From: Conchocele bisecta
Taxonomy: Eukaryota; Mollusca; Bivalvia; Lucinida; Thyasiridae
NCBI GenBank assembly: GCA_029237695.1
Contig: CM055266.1
Location: 110,005,370-110,069,369, forward strand
DNA: 64,000 nucleotides
Direction of reading: 5' to 3'
Part shown: piece by piece, positions 23,676 to 37,629 of the stretch
Layout: each line of letters begins with the position of its first letter
Numbering within the stretch: the first letter of the stretch is position 1
Notes under the pieces: generated by a model
Told to the model about the DNA's origin: nothing
The model's input: the letters and a program-made list of their open reading frames with translations, nothing else
Database searches by the model: none
Translations under genes and position numbers: made by a program

Positions 23676-26600
23676 GAACAATTATAACATGAATGATCAT
23701 GTTATAAAAGAACGCTTTGAGTGTATGCTATTATTATTGAGGCCAACTACATGTTTGCAAGTAGCATGTAAAGTTATAGATATCAGGGTATGGGATCAGT
23801 GGTTTCCGAACCTGCTTTTCCGACATGACGTATTCTGTGACGTCATTTTTACAGTAAATATTCTTGAAACTTTTCCAAGCAAACGGACGGATATCGATGA
23901 TATGTATCACACCATAGAAATGACATACCGGTTCGATGATATGTATCACACCATACATTCACGTTCTTTAGATTTATATTCACATCCATGGAAACCGATT
24001 CTTCGTCAAAACCAGAAAATTGTTAGATTAAAGCAAACTATACCATAATGCAAGAACTGGTATCATTAAACGAAGCTAATCCCCTCGCACTGGCATCATT
24101 AAACGAAGCTAATCCCCTCGCTGGCAGCCTTGATAATAAAAAGTACTCCGTGACCTTGGGCGGTCGAACGTGGGTCATACGAGTCTACTCATATGCTAAA
24201 CCATGCTCCATCCATAGACACACATTATGGTCAAATAATATCAAAATCGTGGAAGAAGTTCACAAGTTAATCGAAAAATGAAAGGTGTTACTGGCGTACG
24301 TACATACGTACAGTACATGGACTAACGATATACCAGCTCTTGCCTATCGCGAGGGGTTACTAATTGGCCACCTGTTTAAGCATTTACTGCGTTATGTTTC
24401 ATTAAACTCTGTCTTTCCATTATAAAGATATTACATTCAACATCCTGCACCACCTTTAATTGACATGGCGCAATTTTAAATATTGCGCGGGCCCAATTTT
24501 CCCAATTTTAGTACTTTCCACTAACATAAAAAACCGACATCTAGTCGCACGCTGACTGAGCCGCGATCTATAAAACTTACCCAGGGAGTTTACATTGCAA
24601 ACATAGTGTAACGCGTCCACTGGCGGTTTGTTTCGGTGAGTCCGCACAGTACAACAGTCCGACTTGGCAACGCCACCTAGCGACTTATCACCGGCACTGC
24701 AGTGCTTGATATCAAAATCCTAAAACCATCAACTTCTAAAACTGGCGTTTTGAAGAAAGTCATGAAATATGCAATCTTAAATTCGATAAAATTGACGCAG
24801 TACAATTTGAACGACGTTATAAGCCAAAGATATGAGTGCCAGAAATAATCACATTCAGGACACATGAAAATGTTTGCCATTTCTCCATTTCATTGTCGAA
24901 ACTCCAGACGGTTTTACAGAATGTGAAAGCCATAGAAAATGTATACTGGATATCAAATACTCCTACAAGCACCAATATGAACTTGTGAGTGAAATTCACG
25001 ACAGGTCATACATTACATCGAAACAGAAATCATTGCCTTGAAAAAGTCTGAGAAATATTACACACACACAAGTACACATTCAAACGGCTGTATGTCAAAA
25101 ATTGTTCTGCGACTTTGCACTGTAGTGGAGTATCCTGATTCATGCAGAGGGGGTGTGAATTGTGAATGGAGTTTGGAAGGGGTGCGAGAACATACATTTA
25201 ATTTCTTCCATTGAAGTGATTTTCACATATATTATACAGGTAGTTATTTCCCCCAGAAAACGTAGGTTAAAGTAAAAAAATACACACCTGACCAAATGTT
25301 ACAGGATGCAATTACACACCATGTCACTGGACTTTGTACTGTACACCCACTGGTGAATCCATGTGACAAGTGTTTTGTATGATGTGGTGTTTGTGAATGA
25401 GCTGATAAGACAAGCCTTTGCACTTAATGACTGGGTGCCAGACATCCTTCAGCAAAGTTGCAAATCATGATTTGAATTGGGGTCCCATCTGTTTGGCACA
25501 AAGTGTTCTTTATAGGAATTAAATATTAAATAAGTATAATTGTGTAACTATTCCAACAGTTTAAAAAAATACGAGTACTCACTACACAGAAATATTCACT
25601 TAGTAATCTTAGGTTTACTGATAGGTTGTATCATCGTGCTATTTTGATTGTAAATGAGGCAGGTCATTTTTAAAGTATTTATATCAACTAAATGTGTCAC
25701 CTGAATAAATATTTGTATTGACTTGTTACAAAATATGATCATTGCACATCAAAAAGATAAATAGAGAGAATAAATAGTTGTTTCCATTAACATTTTAAAG
25801 AGTCAATGTTATCGCCCTTGATATCAAAGTGGCAATTCAAGCTTGATGTAAAAATAATAATAATGTAAAATTAACATGGTTGATATGATTTTTTTTAAGA
25901 ATTTTAACAAATTTTCTACAACGGCCATCTTGGATTATGCGACAACCTCCATTTTAACAAATATGAAAATGCTTCACCCACGCACCACAATGTGAAGTCT
26001 GACCAGCGTCGGCCAAACGGTACATGAGAAGAAGACGAAATCTATAATTAAAGGATGACCTGTCGGCGGCCATCTTGTATGATGTATCATCCGATTTTGA
26101 CAATACCCACGATACCTTCGATTTGATATATATCAGGACCATATTAGGTCAAATTTGAAATATCGCTATGTGCCAGATACAAAATCAATGCGTGAACAAA
26201 CAAAGGGAGAACACTGGAATATTAGTGAGGCAAGAGTTGTGATAAAAATACAAAAAGGAATTCCAGTTATGCTCGGGACACAAAATCAGTACATGTATCC
26301 GAAAAAAACAAAAGAAATCAGTATGTTAAGATATGTTATTCTTGCTTTTAAGGACTAGAGCAAGTGAGCGGGGTCTCACACATACCCGCGGCCGTAGCAA
26401 AGTCATTTGGCCTTGACCTTTGGCATGAAAGCTGCTTAGGTGAGATATAGAATGAAAATATGGCTGTTGATAAAGAAGTGTGACATTTCCAGTCGATCCA
26501 ATATACGGTTGCAGATAAATTGTGTACTTAAAACTTTAATGCAAATATTTCAAAACATTTAACACAATTTGACCTTGACCTTGGGCATGAAAGTCACATG

Positions 26601-28294
26601 CGTAGGCTATAAAATGAAAATATGGATGTTGATTGTTGATAGACAAATATATGAAAGTTTCAATTCAATCTGACTTACGGTTGCAGAGAAATTGTTTACT
26701 TAAAACTTTAACGCATATATTTCAAAACATTTAACGCAAGTTTCAAAGTAATTTCACCTTCACTGTGTGCATGAAAGCCGTATGAGTGGGCTATATAATG
26801 TTTGTTTAATGGTGTTTAACGGCCTATCAACAGCTATGGTCTAATACTCACATAAAGGATATAACTGTCGGATACCAAATGCCAAAGTTGTTTGTTTGTT
26901 TATTGGTGTTTAACGGCCTATCAACAGCAGGTCATATAAAGCTGGGCAAACGGGTTTGATCCTGTATTAACCTGCTGCATTGGGGGGAAAATCCCAAAAT
27001 CAGAACGGAATAATTTCATCGAGAAAAATATAGTCAGCCCTGAAATTAGAATAACCTGACCTGATGCCAGGTCCATACCACATCAAAGTCACTTGGCCCC
27101 TTTCCCTAAAAAAGGATTACGAATAATCGTAATACTCACAAAAGAGATATAACCAGATTCAACTGTCACATACAAAATGCCAAAGACGTATGTGAGGGCC
27201 AAACCAGGTCTCCAGTCGGATTTCCGGTAAGGATGAATCGCGATTGTTAAATTACCCATCACATGCACCCACCAGGGCTATAGAAAGAAAATATTGATCT
27301 TCTAACTTCATAAAGAAGTATATATATGAAGTTTCAAGTCAACCCGACTTGCGGTTGCAGAGACATTGTGTACTTAAAAACTTTGACACGTTTGATACAA
27401 ATATTTCAAAACTTTAAGTAATTTGACCTTGTGCAGGAAAGCCACATCACATCGGTGTGCTACAGTATAAAAAATATGGATGACGATAAAGAAGTATATG
27501 AAAATTCAACTCAATGCGATTTACGGTTGCATATATAATGGGTACCCAAAAACCTTCAACGCAAATCTTACGGATGGACGAAAATACAAAAACTATATAC
27601 ACCTCGATATACTTTGTATGCCTGGGTATGAATCATGATTGAAGGCACTGTGTTACAGATGATGCCTCAATATGTTGTTTCTCACATCATGCACTGCAAA
27701 TGACCAATATCAACCAATTGCACCATTTCATTCGAAGTCAAATTTCGAAGTCGAAATTTATTGTACATGTAATTTGTTACAAGTTTGACCATTGGGCATT
27801 GATTTCAATTATAATCATGATAATAGCACAAAAATACATCATTAATTCGTAAATTTTTGTTTTCCCTTCGAAAGTCTACAAAGTTTGTCTTTGGTCTATT
27901 CTGGATGTTTCAAGTAAAATCCTTTATTGCGAAGATAACTGAAACCATGTGAAACCAACCAAATATAGACTTTATAGACTGTGGACGTTAAACAGAAATT
28001 TATGAATCAAAGATTGAATGCAATACCTTAAATGCTAATCACTCTAGGTTGGCGGTAGGATTTTTAAATTTGCTCAAATATGTGTCTGTGACTGGAGAAA
28101 TGGGGCTTATGGGATTTGCGATCAGTGTAGATACACATATCCGCACAGGATCTGAACTGTTCACCATTACATCAATGAAATCTCCATCATGCTTCTAACA
28201 AGCCACCATCATTATCAGGCTACATGAGTGTACTATTTGATCAGGAACTACACTGGTCACAAATCCCATAAACCACATTCTCCAGTCACAGCCA

Positions 28295-28503
28295 CCGGTT
28301 AAAGTAACGGACCAATACCTATAAATACATTAAATATACCTAAAGCATCAATAAGTGAAATAAAATAGGCTAAACAAATTATTTACTCCCATATATCACA
28401 CATGGAGTAAATACATTTTGTTTAGCTTATTTTTCTCTCACTTATTGATGCTCTTAGGTATATTTAATGTATTTATAGGCCATGGTCCGTTACTTCAACC
28501 TGA
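28295..28503. repeat. Foldback MITE in unit B, long form
   Basis: Counterpart of 11777-11986: GTAACGGACC at 28304 and GGTCCGTTAC ending at 28493, with long pairing arms. Confidence 0.8.
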
Positions 28504-29554
28504 GGTCACAGCCACATATGTTTAAAAGCATAGTAAATATATTTCTGACCATTTCAATATCTAGTCCTTCGAGTGTCACATAATCAGAAATGTACAAATG
28601 TCATTCTGTCCACCACAAGAATGAGTCACCGATTCAAAACATATTGACAAATCTTAAAACTGCACAACTCAGATTTGTGTGAATAAGATTCATTCTCAAT
28701 TCCATCAACACAAGAAGTAACATGTCTTCACGATACATCCTTTCAACAGGTTGATTAGATGATTAGAGCAGAAATCAGAGTTAAGAACACACAAACACTG
28801 CCGCTGGCATGGATGGTACTCCGGTTAAATGGTTAATTTTTTGTAACTGAACTTGTCTTTCTCAAGCTCTTCCTCGAGGGTTATATTTTCAGATGTCGCT
28901 GATCTTAAGATAATGACAGTCTGTCATGGCGACACTATATTTTGCTTCGTGTAGGTCAGGAACTGGATCAGTTCCCATTTCGCAAGTGTTTGGCAACTTG
29001 TTGCCCAGGTGGAGTAGTGTCTTCGGGCAGCGATTCTTCTGGTGGCCTTTGTCCTTCAACAGTAGAATGAGAAACAATTTCCGCCTTATCTGCTTCTTCT
29101 GAAACCGCCCATATACTATCTCAATAGCCCTGCTGGTGTCTGCCTCGACTGCAGGGTGAAGTTGAAGAGGCTCGACGAATAATCCAGATGGCTAAGATCT
29201 GTAGACGGCTTCCCTGAAACAAACAATCAAACACTATTATGTACATGGTTAGCCTTTTATTGAATTTCTTACCAGTATTAACCATTACTCAGCAAATGAC
29301 TCCGCAACTTTCCAACATGAAACAGTGCTTAGAGAACTACATCCCACCCGGGTATCAAACTCACAAAAACTTGGATAAATGTGGTAAGCGAGTAAGCCAC
29401 ATTGTTCATAGTTGTGAACAGTAACTCTTGAAATCTACAACCGTACTGTCCGTAGCAGAGTTACGTTTCCATTCATAGTCTTCCTCTGCAGAATAGTGAA
29501 TAAGAGATCTGGTTCGCAAATTACATGTACCAGCTAAAGTTGGGGTCCCATCCA

Positions 29555-29703
29555 CAGGTTGAAGTAACGGACCGAGGTATATATATGTGTGTGTTATAGA
29601 GGGAGTAACAAAACTTTTTATAGCTTTTTTTTTTCGTTTATGGACCGCTTTTAGGCGTATTTAATGTATTTATAGACCTCGGTCCGTTACAATGTACTTC
29701 TTA
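29555..29703. repeat. Foldback MITE in unit B, short form
   Basis: Counterpart of 13051-13197, with GTAACGGACCGAGG at 29564 and CCTCGGTCCGTTAC ending at 29690. Confidence 0.8.
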
Positions 29704-30049
29704 ACCTGTTTGCATAACAGCTTGCCTATAAGAATTAAATAAGTGTATAATTGTGTAACTACGGTACATGTATTCCGCCAGTTTTAAAAATTACGAGTGC
29801 AGGTCCACTATACATATATAATCATTTAGTAATATTGATTTTACTGATAGTGACTCGTGGTGGTATCAGGCTATTTTGATATGCAAATGAGACATGACAT
29901 TTTTAAATTATTTATACCAATTAAATGTGTCACCCGAACAAATATTTTTATTGACACATTATAAAGTACGATCATAGTGCACATAACAAAACTAAGCAGA
30001 CAGAATATAGTTTCCATTAACCTTTAACGGAAACACGGTTATCGCCCCT

Positions 30050-31070
30050 GATATCAGTGACGAAATTCACGTTTCATATAAAAAGAAAAAGTACACGTAT
30101 ATTTTCACGTACATGTACAAATGGGGGGAAAATCCCAAAATCAGAACTGAATATTTACAATAACACAACTATATATTCAGCGCTGAAATCAGAATATCCT
30201 GGTCCGATACCAGGTCCTCGCCACACCAGAATCACTTGGCCTCTCCCAAAAGCAGTAGGATAAGTAATAATCTTACTACAATGTACTTTTATAATGGGCA
30301 ATAACCCAATTCAACTCCCAGGTAACAAAAGAGCCAAAGATAAAAATGTACTGAAGGGTCAAACCAGGCAAATAGTGATTCCTATATGGAGGAACTACTA
30401 CCGTTTATTTACGTCGTCTCGTTCTCCCGACGTGACCACCCACGTAAAGTTTTGTATTACTTTTATAATAGTTTTTTTTTCCAATGGAAAATATACAAAT
30501 TAGGTCACAATTAACAACTAAAGCGTAAATCAGATCTGATAAGCTATTCTGTAGAGGAAGCCTACGTATATCATTTATTTGTTTGTTGGGGTCTAACGGC
30601 CTATCAAGTTATCAACAGATGCGGTCATTTAAGGCCGGGTCAATGGGTTTAGTAATAAATCCCATATATTACCTGTACAAGTACATGTTCAAGTACATGT
30701 ACAAATGGGGGGAAAAATCCTAAAATCAGAAATGAATATTTACAATAAAAGAACTATATACTCAACCCTTAAATCAGGATGATCCTGATCTGATGCGAGG
30801 TCCTCGCCACACCAGAATCACATGGCCCCTCCCAAAAGCAGTAGGATCAGTAATAATCTTACTACTTCTATAATGGGCAATAACCCAATTCAACTCCCAG
30901 GTAACAGAAAGAGCGAAAGATGAAAACGTACCTGAGGGCCAAACCAGGCAAATCGTGATCCATACGTATTACTTTTATAATATTTTTTTTTTGAGATGGA
31001 AAATATACAAATTGTGTCACAATTAACAACTAAAGTGTAAATCAGATCTGATTAGCTATTATGTCGAGGA
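30050..31070. repeat. Two tandem ~521-bp units in unit B
   Basis: Same unit as the three-copy array at 13540-15065. The first unit lacks its start; the second begins at TATCATTTATTTG near 30568. Confidence 0.75.
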
Positions 31071-32583
31071 GCCTACATGTATGAATGGAATAGTAACTCT
31101 GCTACAGACGGTACAGGAGTAGATTGCAAGAGTTATTGTTCGCAACTACAATAACATGGTTCAATAATAATGAGACATCAGTGATTCTATATTTTATGTA
31201 CATATTTGTGTCGTTTTTCTAGTTTCGATGTAGAACCAATAATTCATTAAACTGTGTTTATTCCATTGGGTGACAGTCCAGTTGTTACATTTATAATAGT
31301 ATAGCCAATTGTTCTCGTCATTTTTTTAATTTTATTTCCACTTCAAGGGTACCAGGGGTCTCAGAAATGTAATTTCCGTTACATACATTTACATGACGTA
31401 AATATAGCTTTACATTTACATTTTTTCCTTTTCAACGGCATAAAACATACAACTGAAGGGGCATCTATTTAGAAAAGTATCAAGAATATGGTAAGCTAAT
31501 TGTATTAGTGCGAAACAGAGAAATTTAGTAGCAAGTCGTGGAATTTCTCATTTATGGTAACCCAACAACATATATTTAAAAAATGTCATTTCGGCTAATT
31601 CTGCGCACCGGCTAATGCACAATTCACGTAATGTTTTGCCCAGCTTACGTCAGAATAAATTATGTTGATTTTGGAATAAATCAGCTGATTAACGGTATAC
31701 TAAGTCACAATTTTATCCCATTCCAATAGTTTGGTAAAAAGTTATTCAGAACATGGTCAAAATGATTAGTGGTCCTGCTTACTAAATGAATAGATCAACA
31801 ACAGATCTGCTTCATAAACCAATAATACACATGCAAATATACCGACATTGGTTATCATTTTATTCCCGTATTATTCGCAAAACTCAAGGACAAAATGGAC
31901 TGTTATTTTGATCAAATTTGGCTGGGTCTCCGCTAGGCGGATACAGATAATAGACGACAGATGAAATAGTAAAAGCCATCTGCTTAGCCGTGATTATCTT
32001 GGCTAAGAACTGCCTTGAATGTTCAGTGAATTTTGACTGAATATGGACATTTTCACGAAAATTATTATTAGGTGCGCAGAATTAACAGACATGATTGTAA
32101 TCCCAACAAACATACAGTCTCCACCCCCGCCTATATTTCGTGAGGTCACCCCAATGAAGCAAAAAAGTCCCTCATCACCACCCCAGACCAAACATGGGTA
32201 CCCTGTGTACAAATAAATTTTAGGAAGCCCACCCACCCACTGCAATACAAATACTTAATACAAATACTGCACTTCAATTTTTTTACTTGTTTGGTCACTG
32301 TTGTTATCGTTTTCTAAATCGTGTAAACACGTGACTTTCTGAAAACACTTGTCTTAAGAAAACAACATGAATAATCAGACATGTAAAATATTGGTGTGTG
32401 CAAAGCCACATACACGGTGCGAAGCCAGGTACACTTACTTAATAGAAATACTGCACCGGCCTATATTCATATTTCGGGGAAAATTCACCGCTGTGCAAAT
32501 GCAGTGTACCTGGATTCGCACACCTCAATTTTTTACTTTTTTCATCACTGTTGTTACAGTTTTTATAAACACATTTGACTGGC

Positions 32584-32601
32584 GGGGGGGGGGGGGGGGG
32601 G
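32584..32601. repeat. Poly-G run
   Basis: About 18 consecutive G. Copy A has 11 G at the matching place (17897-17907). Confidence 0.85.
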
Positions 32602-33731
32602 TGAAAGTAGTGTCTGTTTTAAGTGGCTAAAAGCCTATATAGACAATAGATAACAGATAATAGCCTAAATAGATAATGAATCGACTTGTTGGACTGAAAA
32701 CATATATTCAAAGTGAATCTACAAGTATCGAGGTGCCACAAACACACAGAGTCCGAGATGCACCATAAATTAGAAATTAGCTATTTAAACAACAATTGTA
32801 GAAACAACATTGGTCGCGAAAACCAATGACTCGGCACATGCACAGGCAATGTTGAATATCCCCCACCACATGAATTCATGTTAGATTGAATACAATGGAA
32901 TTATTTTAGTAGCCCTGTGGTTAAAAGTGCTGTCGAAGTCAGCACGATTCAAATATTGGTCAACAGTAATAAAGAAATAATTCCTACCTGAAACAAATGT
33001 TTCGTGTCTGGCAGCTAGTAGTAGTAGACTTATGTAAACTGTAGGTCAATTATTGATGTCTCTTGGCTGTCGCCGTATTGTCCTCTCAACTTTAGCAAAT
33101 TTGCAGAAATGTACGTCTGTAGCATTCACAAATCGTTGAGTACACAATGAGTATCTGTATTTCCGTATTTAGAGCTTATCAACAACGAAGACAGCAATCA
33201 CGATGGCAGTACGTGTAATGGCAATATGACCAATCATTGTATTATTACGCGTTTGGCAGGACACGAAATATAGTATGACGTCACAATGAAAATACAATTG
33301 CATTTAACAACAAATAGCTGACTTTTTAAACGTAAATTTGTTATTGGTTGGTATATTACATTAAAAAAAAGTGTCCTGTGTCCAATAAATTGGACACATG
33401 ACACTATGGCTTTTAGTTTATAAAACGGTTCAAATATTGACTCTAAATGTACCAGAGGTTCTAAATGAGGCTCCATACGGGATAATCTATTTAAACTAAA
33501 TTTCATTGGGAAGCTATTTTTTTGCAAATTACATGCGTATTATTATTTTAATATAACCTATCAATGTCTACAGGTGTTAGCATGTTTCAATATTGAACTA
33601 ACATATATCTTGTTGGTATTGGCACACTTTCATTTTACGAAGTTTCCCGCAGCGAACCCCATTCTGCCCATCGACCGATTGTAATTATAGAACGCCTGTA
33701 ACTATTTACGAGAATATAGGCGTTCTATGAA

Positions 33732-34775
33732 AAATCTACTGTTCTTAGAGTGGGATCATTATCACAATCATCAATACGCTACTTCTCAAACAAACAATTT
33801 ATATGGACATCAGACAAAGCCAGACGTTGGGTATGACATTTTCAAATTATGTAAACGTAATTTATCAACACAACATTGATCCAAAAATTAAAGAATTCGA
33901 AAATTGTTTAAACAAATGGAAATGCATGCACCTCACATTGATAGGAAAAGTAAACGTAATACAAACTTTCGCTATTCCAAAACTAATACATCCGTTAACG
34001 GTACTGTCATTCAAACGCATCAAGATAGCACTAATATTCATATCCGGAAAAGGATTCTAAGCCAGACAAAATTAAAAGAAATGTAATAACGCAAACTTAT
34101 GAGAACGGGGTGGGGATCAATTTGCTTGATATTGATTTGCTTATACGATCTTTAAAAGCCAGTTGGCTAAAAAGACTATGTGATGATAACAATACCGGCA
34201 TATCGAAACAAACATATAAAGAACAATTAAAACAGTCTGGCGGAATGTTTATTTTCCAATGTAATATAAGCTATGAAGATGCGACGAACATCCATAAACA
34301 TACATATATCAACAGTATACTTACAGCATGGTAGAACATTAACTTCTACAAACTGAAAACATTAACGTGATACAAAACAACCAAAAATGTATTAATTAAA
34401 TAAAAAAACAGTAAATCTATAAATAAAACATTGCATAATATTCAGAGGGAAAAATGTACCGGAACAGAAATGAGCGAGCATATTTTCGGATAAAACTCTT
34501 AACTAGAAAACGATATACTCCAAATTGGCTGTGATAATGTAATAAATTCAGTATAATAATATTACTGTACCGAGTACCATATATATAAGGCTCAGAAATT
34601 TCCAATACAAGTATCTAATGAGAATTATAGGTACCAATAAACTGATGGCAATGTGTAATATAGTAGAATCTAGTTTATGCGATTTTTGTAACATGCACAA
34701 AGAAACATTCGATCATCTATTCTGGGAATGCAATGTGATACAAAAGTTCTGGTCTTTAACATTCCAGTGGAAATA
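33732..34775 (+). pseudogene. Tx1/L1-type LINE ORF2, 3' part
   Basis: Continuation of the LINE broken at 23675. Readable pieces in order are STVLRVGSLSQSSIRYFSNK and QFIWTSDKAR; IDPKIKEFENCLNKW and LIGKVNVIQTFAIPKL; INLLDIDLLIRSLKASWLKR; KQSGGMFIFQCNISYEDATN; and, after a degenerate section, LRNFQYKYLMRIIGTNKL with a C-terminal zinc knuckle CDFCNM..HLFWEC (CX2CX8HX4C) at about 34680-34735. Frame ends at a TAA at 34773-34775. These are the RT thumb and C-terminal regions of the Tx1 group. Multiple frameshifts make it non-functional. Confidence 0.85.
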
Positions 34776-35470
34776 AATGTGTAGACAATTTAATTTGGAA
34801 TGATCGATGCAGGAATACACAGAAAATAATTGCAATATATTTTACTCTTAGCCAAGTACAATATATACATGTAATCACCAGAAAATCAACATGTGTTTCA
34901 ATAATTGTATACCATACTGGAAGCATAGTATAAGAGTTGAGGAAATGATAGCCCAATGCAAATTGGATAAACACATTACCAAATGGGGACACAGTGTCAT
35001 TTAATATTATACTACCAGACCAAAAATAACAGGTACATGTAACTACCTCATTTACCAACCACAAAAATTGGTTCTGTTTTACATATTAGTATCAAGGGAC
35101 AAGGACCATGTGTCATGTGTAATATGTGGCATACAAACAGCAAATATCGTGTATTGTAATTATGTATGTTAATATTTTATTTACATGTGCAATTGGAATG
35201 TTACATGCTGGAATTAACTATCCTATATGTCTGTTTCTAAGCTGACACACAGCTTATTATTTTTCCCATCTCAAACGTGCCTATATACACTACATCTCAA
35301 TCTATCCATCTTCTTGAATTCAATATATTTCCCTCGATAGAAAAAAACAACCTTGTTTCTCATGTCATGTATGTATCCATATACTTCTGTATCTGTATAA
35401 ATGTGAAATACTTTGAGAAATAAAAATCATTAATGACAAGAAAAGCAAAATGAATACAACAAATAAAGAC
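34776..35470. other. No gene; AT-rich LINE-flanking sequence
   Basis: AT-rich, probably 3' untranslated sequence of the preceding LINE and unrelated spacer. ATTAAAAATCATTAATG-like A-rich patches occur near 35410-35460. No domain found. Confidence 0.45.
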
Positions 35471-35474
35471 CACG

Positions 35475-36060
35475 AGCGAATCTAATAAAAAGCTATATAA
35501 CATGTTTCTTAATCAACAGAAACCGGTTGTGCATAAAGCCAAGCTAAAATGGGATGGCGAATTCGCGGATACAAATAAAAATAGGAAGGTAGTCTACACA
35601 AATCATTTTACAAACACTATGCGTTCTAAACTTAGGAATTTTCAGTACAAATTGTTAATGAGAATTGTCGCTACAAACGATTATTTACATAAGTGTAACA
35701 TTATTAGCTCCAATGTGTGTGATGTTTACGCCATGGCTCCAGAAACAAATAAGCACATTTTTTGGGAATGCACTATAAGCCAACAATTTTGGTCACAGCT
35801 GAATACCTTTTTTAACAATAATAATATTGTATGTAATTTTGATTGGCACACTGTTTGCTTCGGGAAATATGAGCAAGACAACACGTAGCTACAATAATTC
35901 GCCTCCGATATGTTAATTAGCTACGAATACAATTTGACCCATTCAAAAAATGTGAGCAACCGAAGTGCATACCAAACCTGTTACATGTAGGACAAAATTT
36001 AGTAAAATGTATACGTTATACCTTTAAACAAATAATCTTTGATTTAGAACTAGTAAATTG
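35475..36060 (+). pseudogene. Second Tx1-like LINE ORF2 C-terminal fragment
   Basis: A 128-codon frame (35502-35888) reads KPVVHKAKLKWDGEF, KLRNFQYKLLMRIVATN and HIFWECTISQQFWSQLN. This is the same C-terminal domain as at 34576-34775 but a distinct, diverged copy, and everything upstream of this domain is absent. The zinc knuckle has lost its second Cys (CDVYAM where CDFC is expected). Degenerate similarity (IRLRYVN, QFDPFKKCEQPKC) continues to about 36060. It is a 5'-truncated LINE copy inserted next to the first. Confidence 0.75.
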
Positions 36061-36631
36061 CCAAAAGATTAATAGAACAGGGAAATCATTTTTCCATGGA
36101 AGCTATCTGTTCTCTAGTTGTTGTTCAACATTCAACATAACGAAATTCAGCTTTAAAATTACATGATATACATGTAAATGTCAGATAAATACCTTGACAC
36201 GGTAAAATAACCAATTTCTGAATGTATATGTTCTTTTTTAATAATTTATTGATACAGGTTTGACAGTTTCATATCGCTAACATATCAAACACGCCGGATA
36301 ACCGATTGCAAAAATCACTCTTCCATGCCTTACATTAAAGATATGGGGTTAAATTGTTACCCTCGCGAGAGGTATGGAGCGGGGTAGCAATTTTGCTTCT
36401 AGACAACACGTTGTTCAACTTTTGTATGATTCTAGAAACATACTTTATATGTACATGTAAATTACGAAACACGGAAACTAAATTTCGAGAGTCTATGTCT
36501 TACCTAAAGGCAACACACAATGTTGAAAATAGACTGGCACATGTAAGCTTTGAAGCTCTCTCCGAAAACTATCTGTTTACCGTGGTATTGTCGAACTTTC
36601 TCTAGAAGTTCTGTGATATAGTGTTACAGGA
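36061..36631. other. No gene recognised
   Basis: AT-rich sequence between LINE remnants; possibly 5' untranslated sequence of the following LINE in its last part. Confidence 0.45.
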
Positions 36632-37485
36632 ATGTATTCTGAAGAAGAAGATAGTGATATTGGGTGTATGGACATTGTCAGGAAGTGTAAAATGGCTGTC
36701 AAAGATAATAACCAGGAGCAGGTCGCACATGCAAGTGAACAAAATGGAAGACTATGTAAACAAAAGGAAAAACGGAATCGGATTTCAACAGGTGCGGCAG
36801 GTACAACCATTGATCATTCTGAAATTAATGTATCAATTGAACAGTTCAAATATATGCAATCTGATGAAAAGCTGGACACTATGTTTGCGTTTATGTATGG
36901 ATATTTCCAATTCCCGTATCCGTAACGTAGAGAAGGTCACGGAACACATGTCTGAGGATCTGCGCTATGCTACACGTTGCATAAAATTGCTGGAATACAG
37001 ATCCATTGACCAGGAGGCAAGAAATCGCAGACATAATATAATCATACGGGGGTTGCCTGAATCGCTGGGGGAAGACTGTTTTTCAATCGTAAAGGAGTTT
37101 TTGTATGATAAACTCAATATCACTGACGACACAGGCTTGGTCGCCGCCCATTCTACAGGGGGCGTGGCTCCGTTGTACAACACAGACCCGTTATTGTCGC
37201 GTTTAGAGACTGTGCCGATGTGGAATGTATTTTTTTTCCAACGCGTATCGCCTGAAAGGGACACATTTTGGTGTACATCGCCACTACCCAGACGAAACCG
37301 GGCCTAATATCACCGCAGCACAGAGTGTACCAAACACACAGATAGCCTCGACATCAGCCAATCCGCTGACGAGCACAACAACTAGTGCGACTTTCAGCAG
37401 TGGTGACGCGGAGTCTGCTGAGCGGCCGAATGATAGCTGCGGGACGAGCACGACCGACAGGCGTGTAAACTCTAACCCGAACTAG
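36632..37485 (+). pseudogene. CR1/L2-jockey-like LINE ORF1, frameshifted
   Basis: The first protein of the LINE that continues to 42520. It starts MYSEEEDSDIGCMDIV and passes through three frames in turn. The middle frame has EYRSIDQEARNRRHNIIIRG (nucleic-acid-binding region typical of these ORF1s). The last has SNAYRLKGTHFGVHRHYPDE, a motif widespread in molluscan LINE ORF1 proteins, then a Ser/Thr-rich tail ending RRVNSNPN-stop at 37483-37485. Two frameshifts (about 36900 and 37230) inactivate it. ORF2 begins about 145 bases later. Confidence 0.75.
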
Positions 37486-37629
37486 GACATACAGGAGAGG
37501 TCGACTCATAATGTAAACATCCCGTTGTGCCCAAACATAGCGACTATAGGAAATAGTTCATCTAAAATTAGAACTGACAATACACACTTACTACGTAATA
37601 CATATACATGTAGCAATATAGCTACAAAC

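Larger units (their letters stand above)
23676..33731 (+). mobile_element. Large non-coding mobile unit, copy B (10.06 kb), inserted in a LINE
   Basis: Homologous to copy A from GAACAATTATAACATG to GGCGTTCTATGAA. The left flank ends LINE codons for RLLLNIN and the right flank continues with (K)STVLRVGSLSQSS, which is the expected continuation of the Tx1 RT, so this is a true insertion with known ends. The flanks allow at most a 2-base (AA) target duplication. At both loci the site reads AACAA before and AAA after the unit. It has the same two 11-bp-arm terminal stem-loops as copy A. It lacks the 1.3 kb block and one 521-bp unit of copy A. A frame at 23503-24048 is a LINE/unit chimera, not a gene. 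Confidence 0.8.

Noticed and set aside
23503..24048. 181-codon open frame
   Set aside because: It is a chimera: the first part is LINE RT in frame, the rest is the 5' end of mobile unit B. Not a protein-coding gene.
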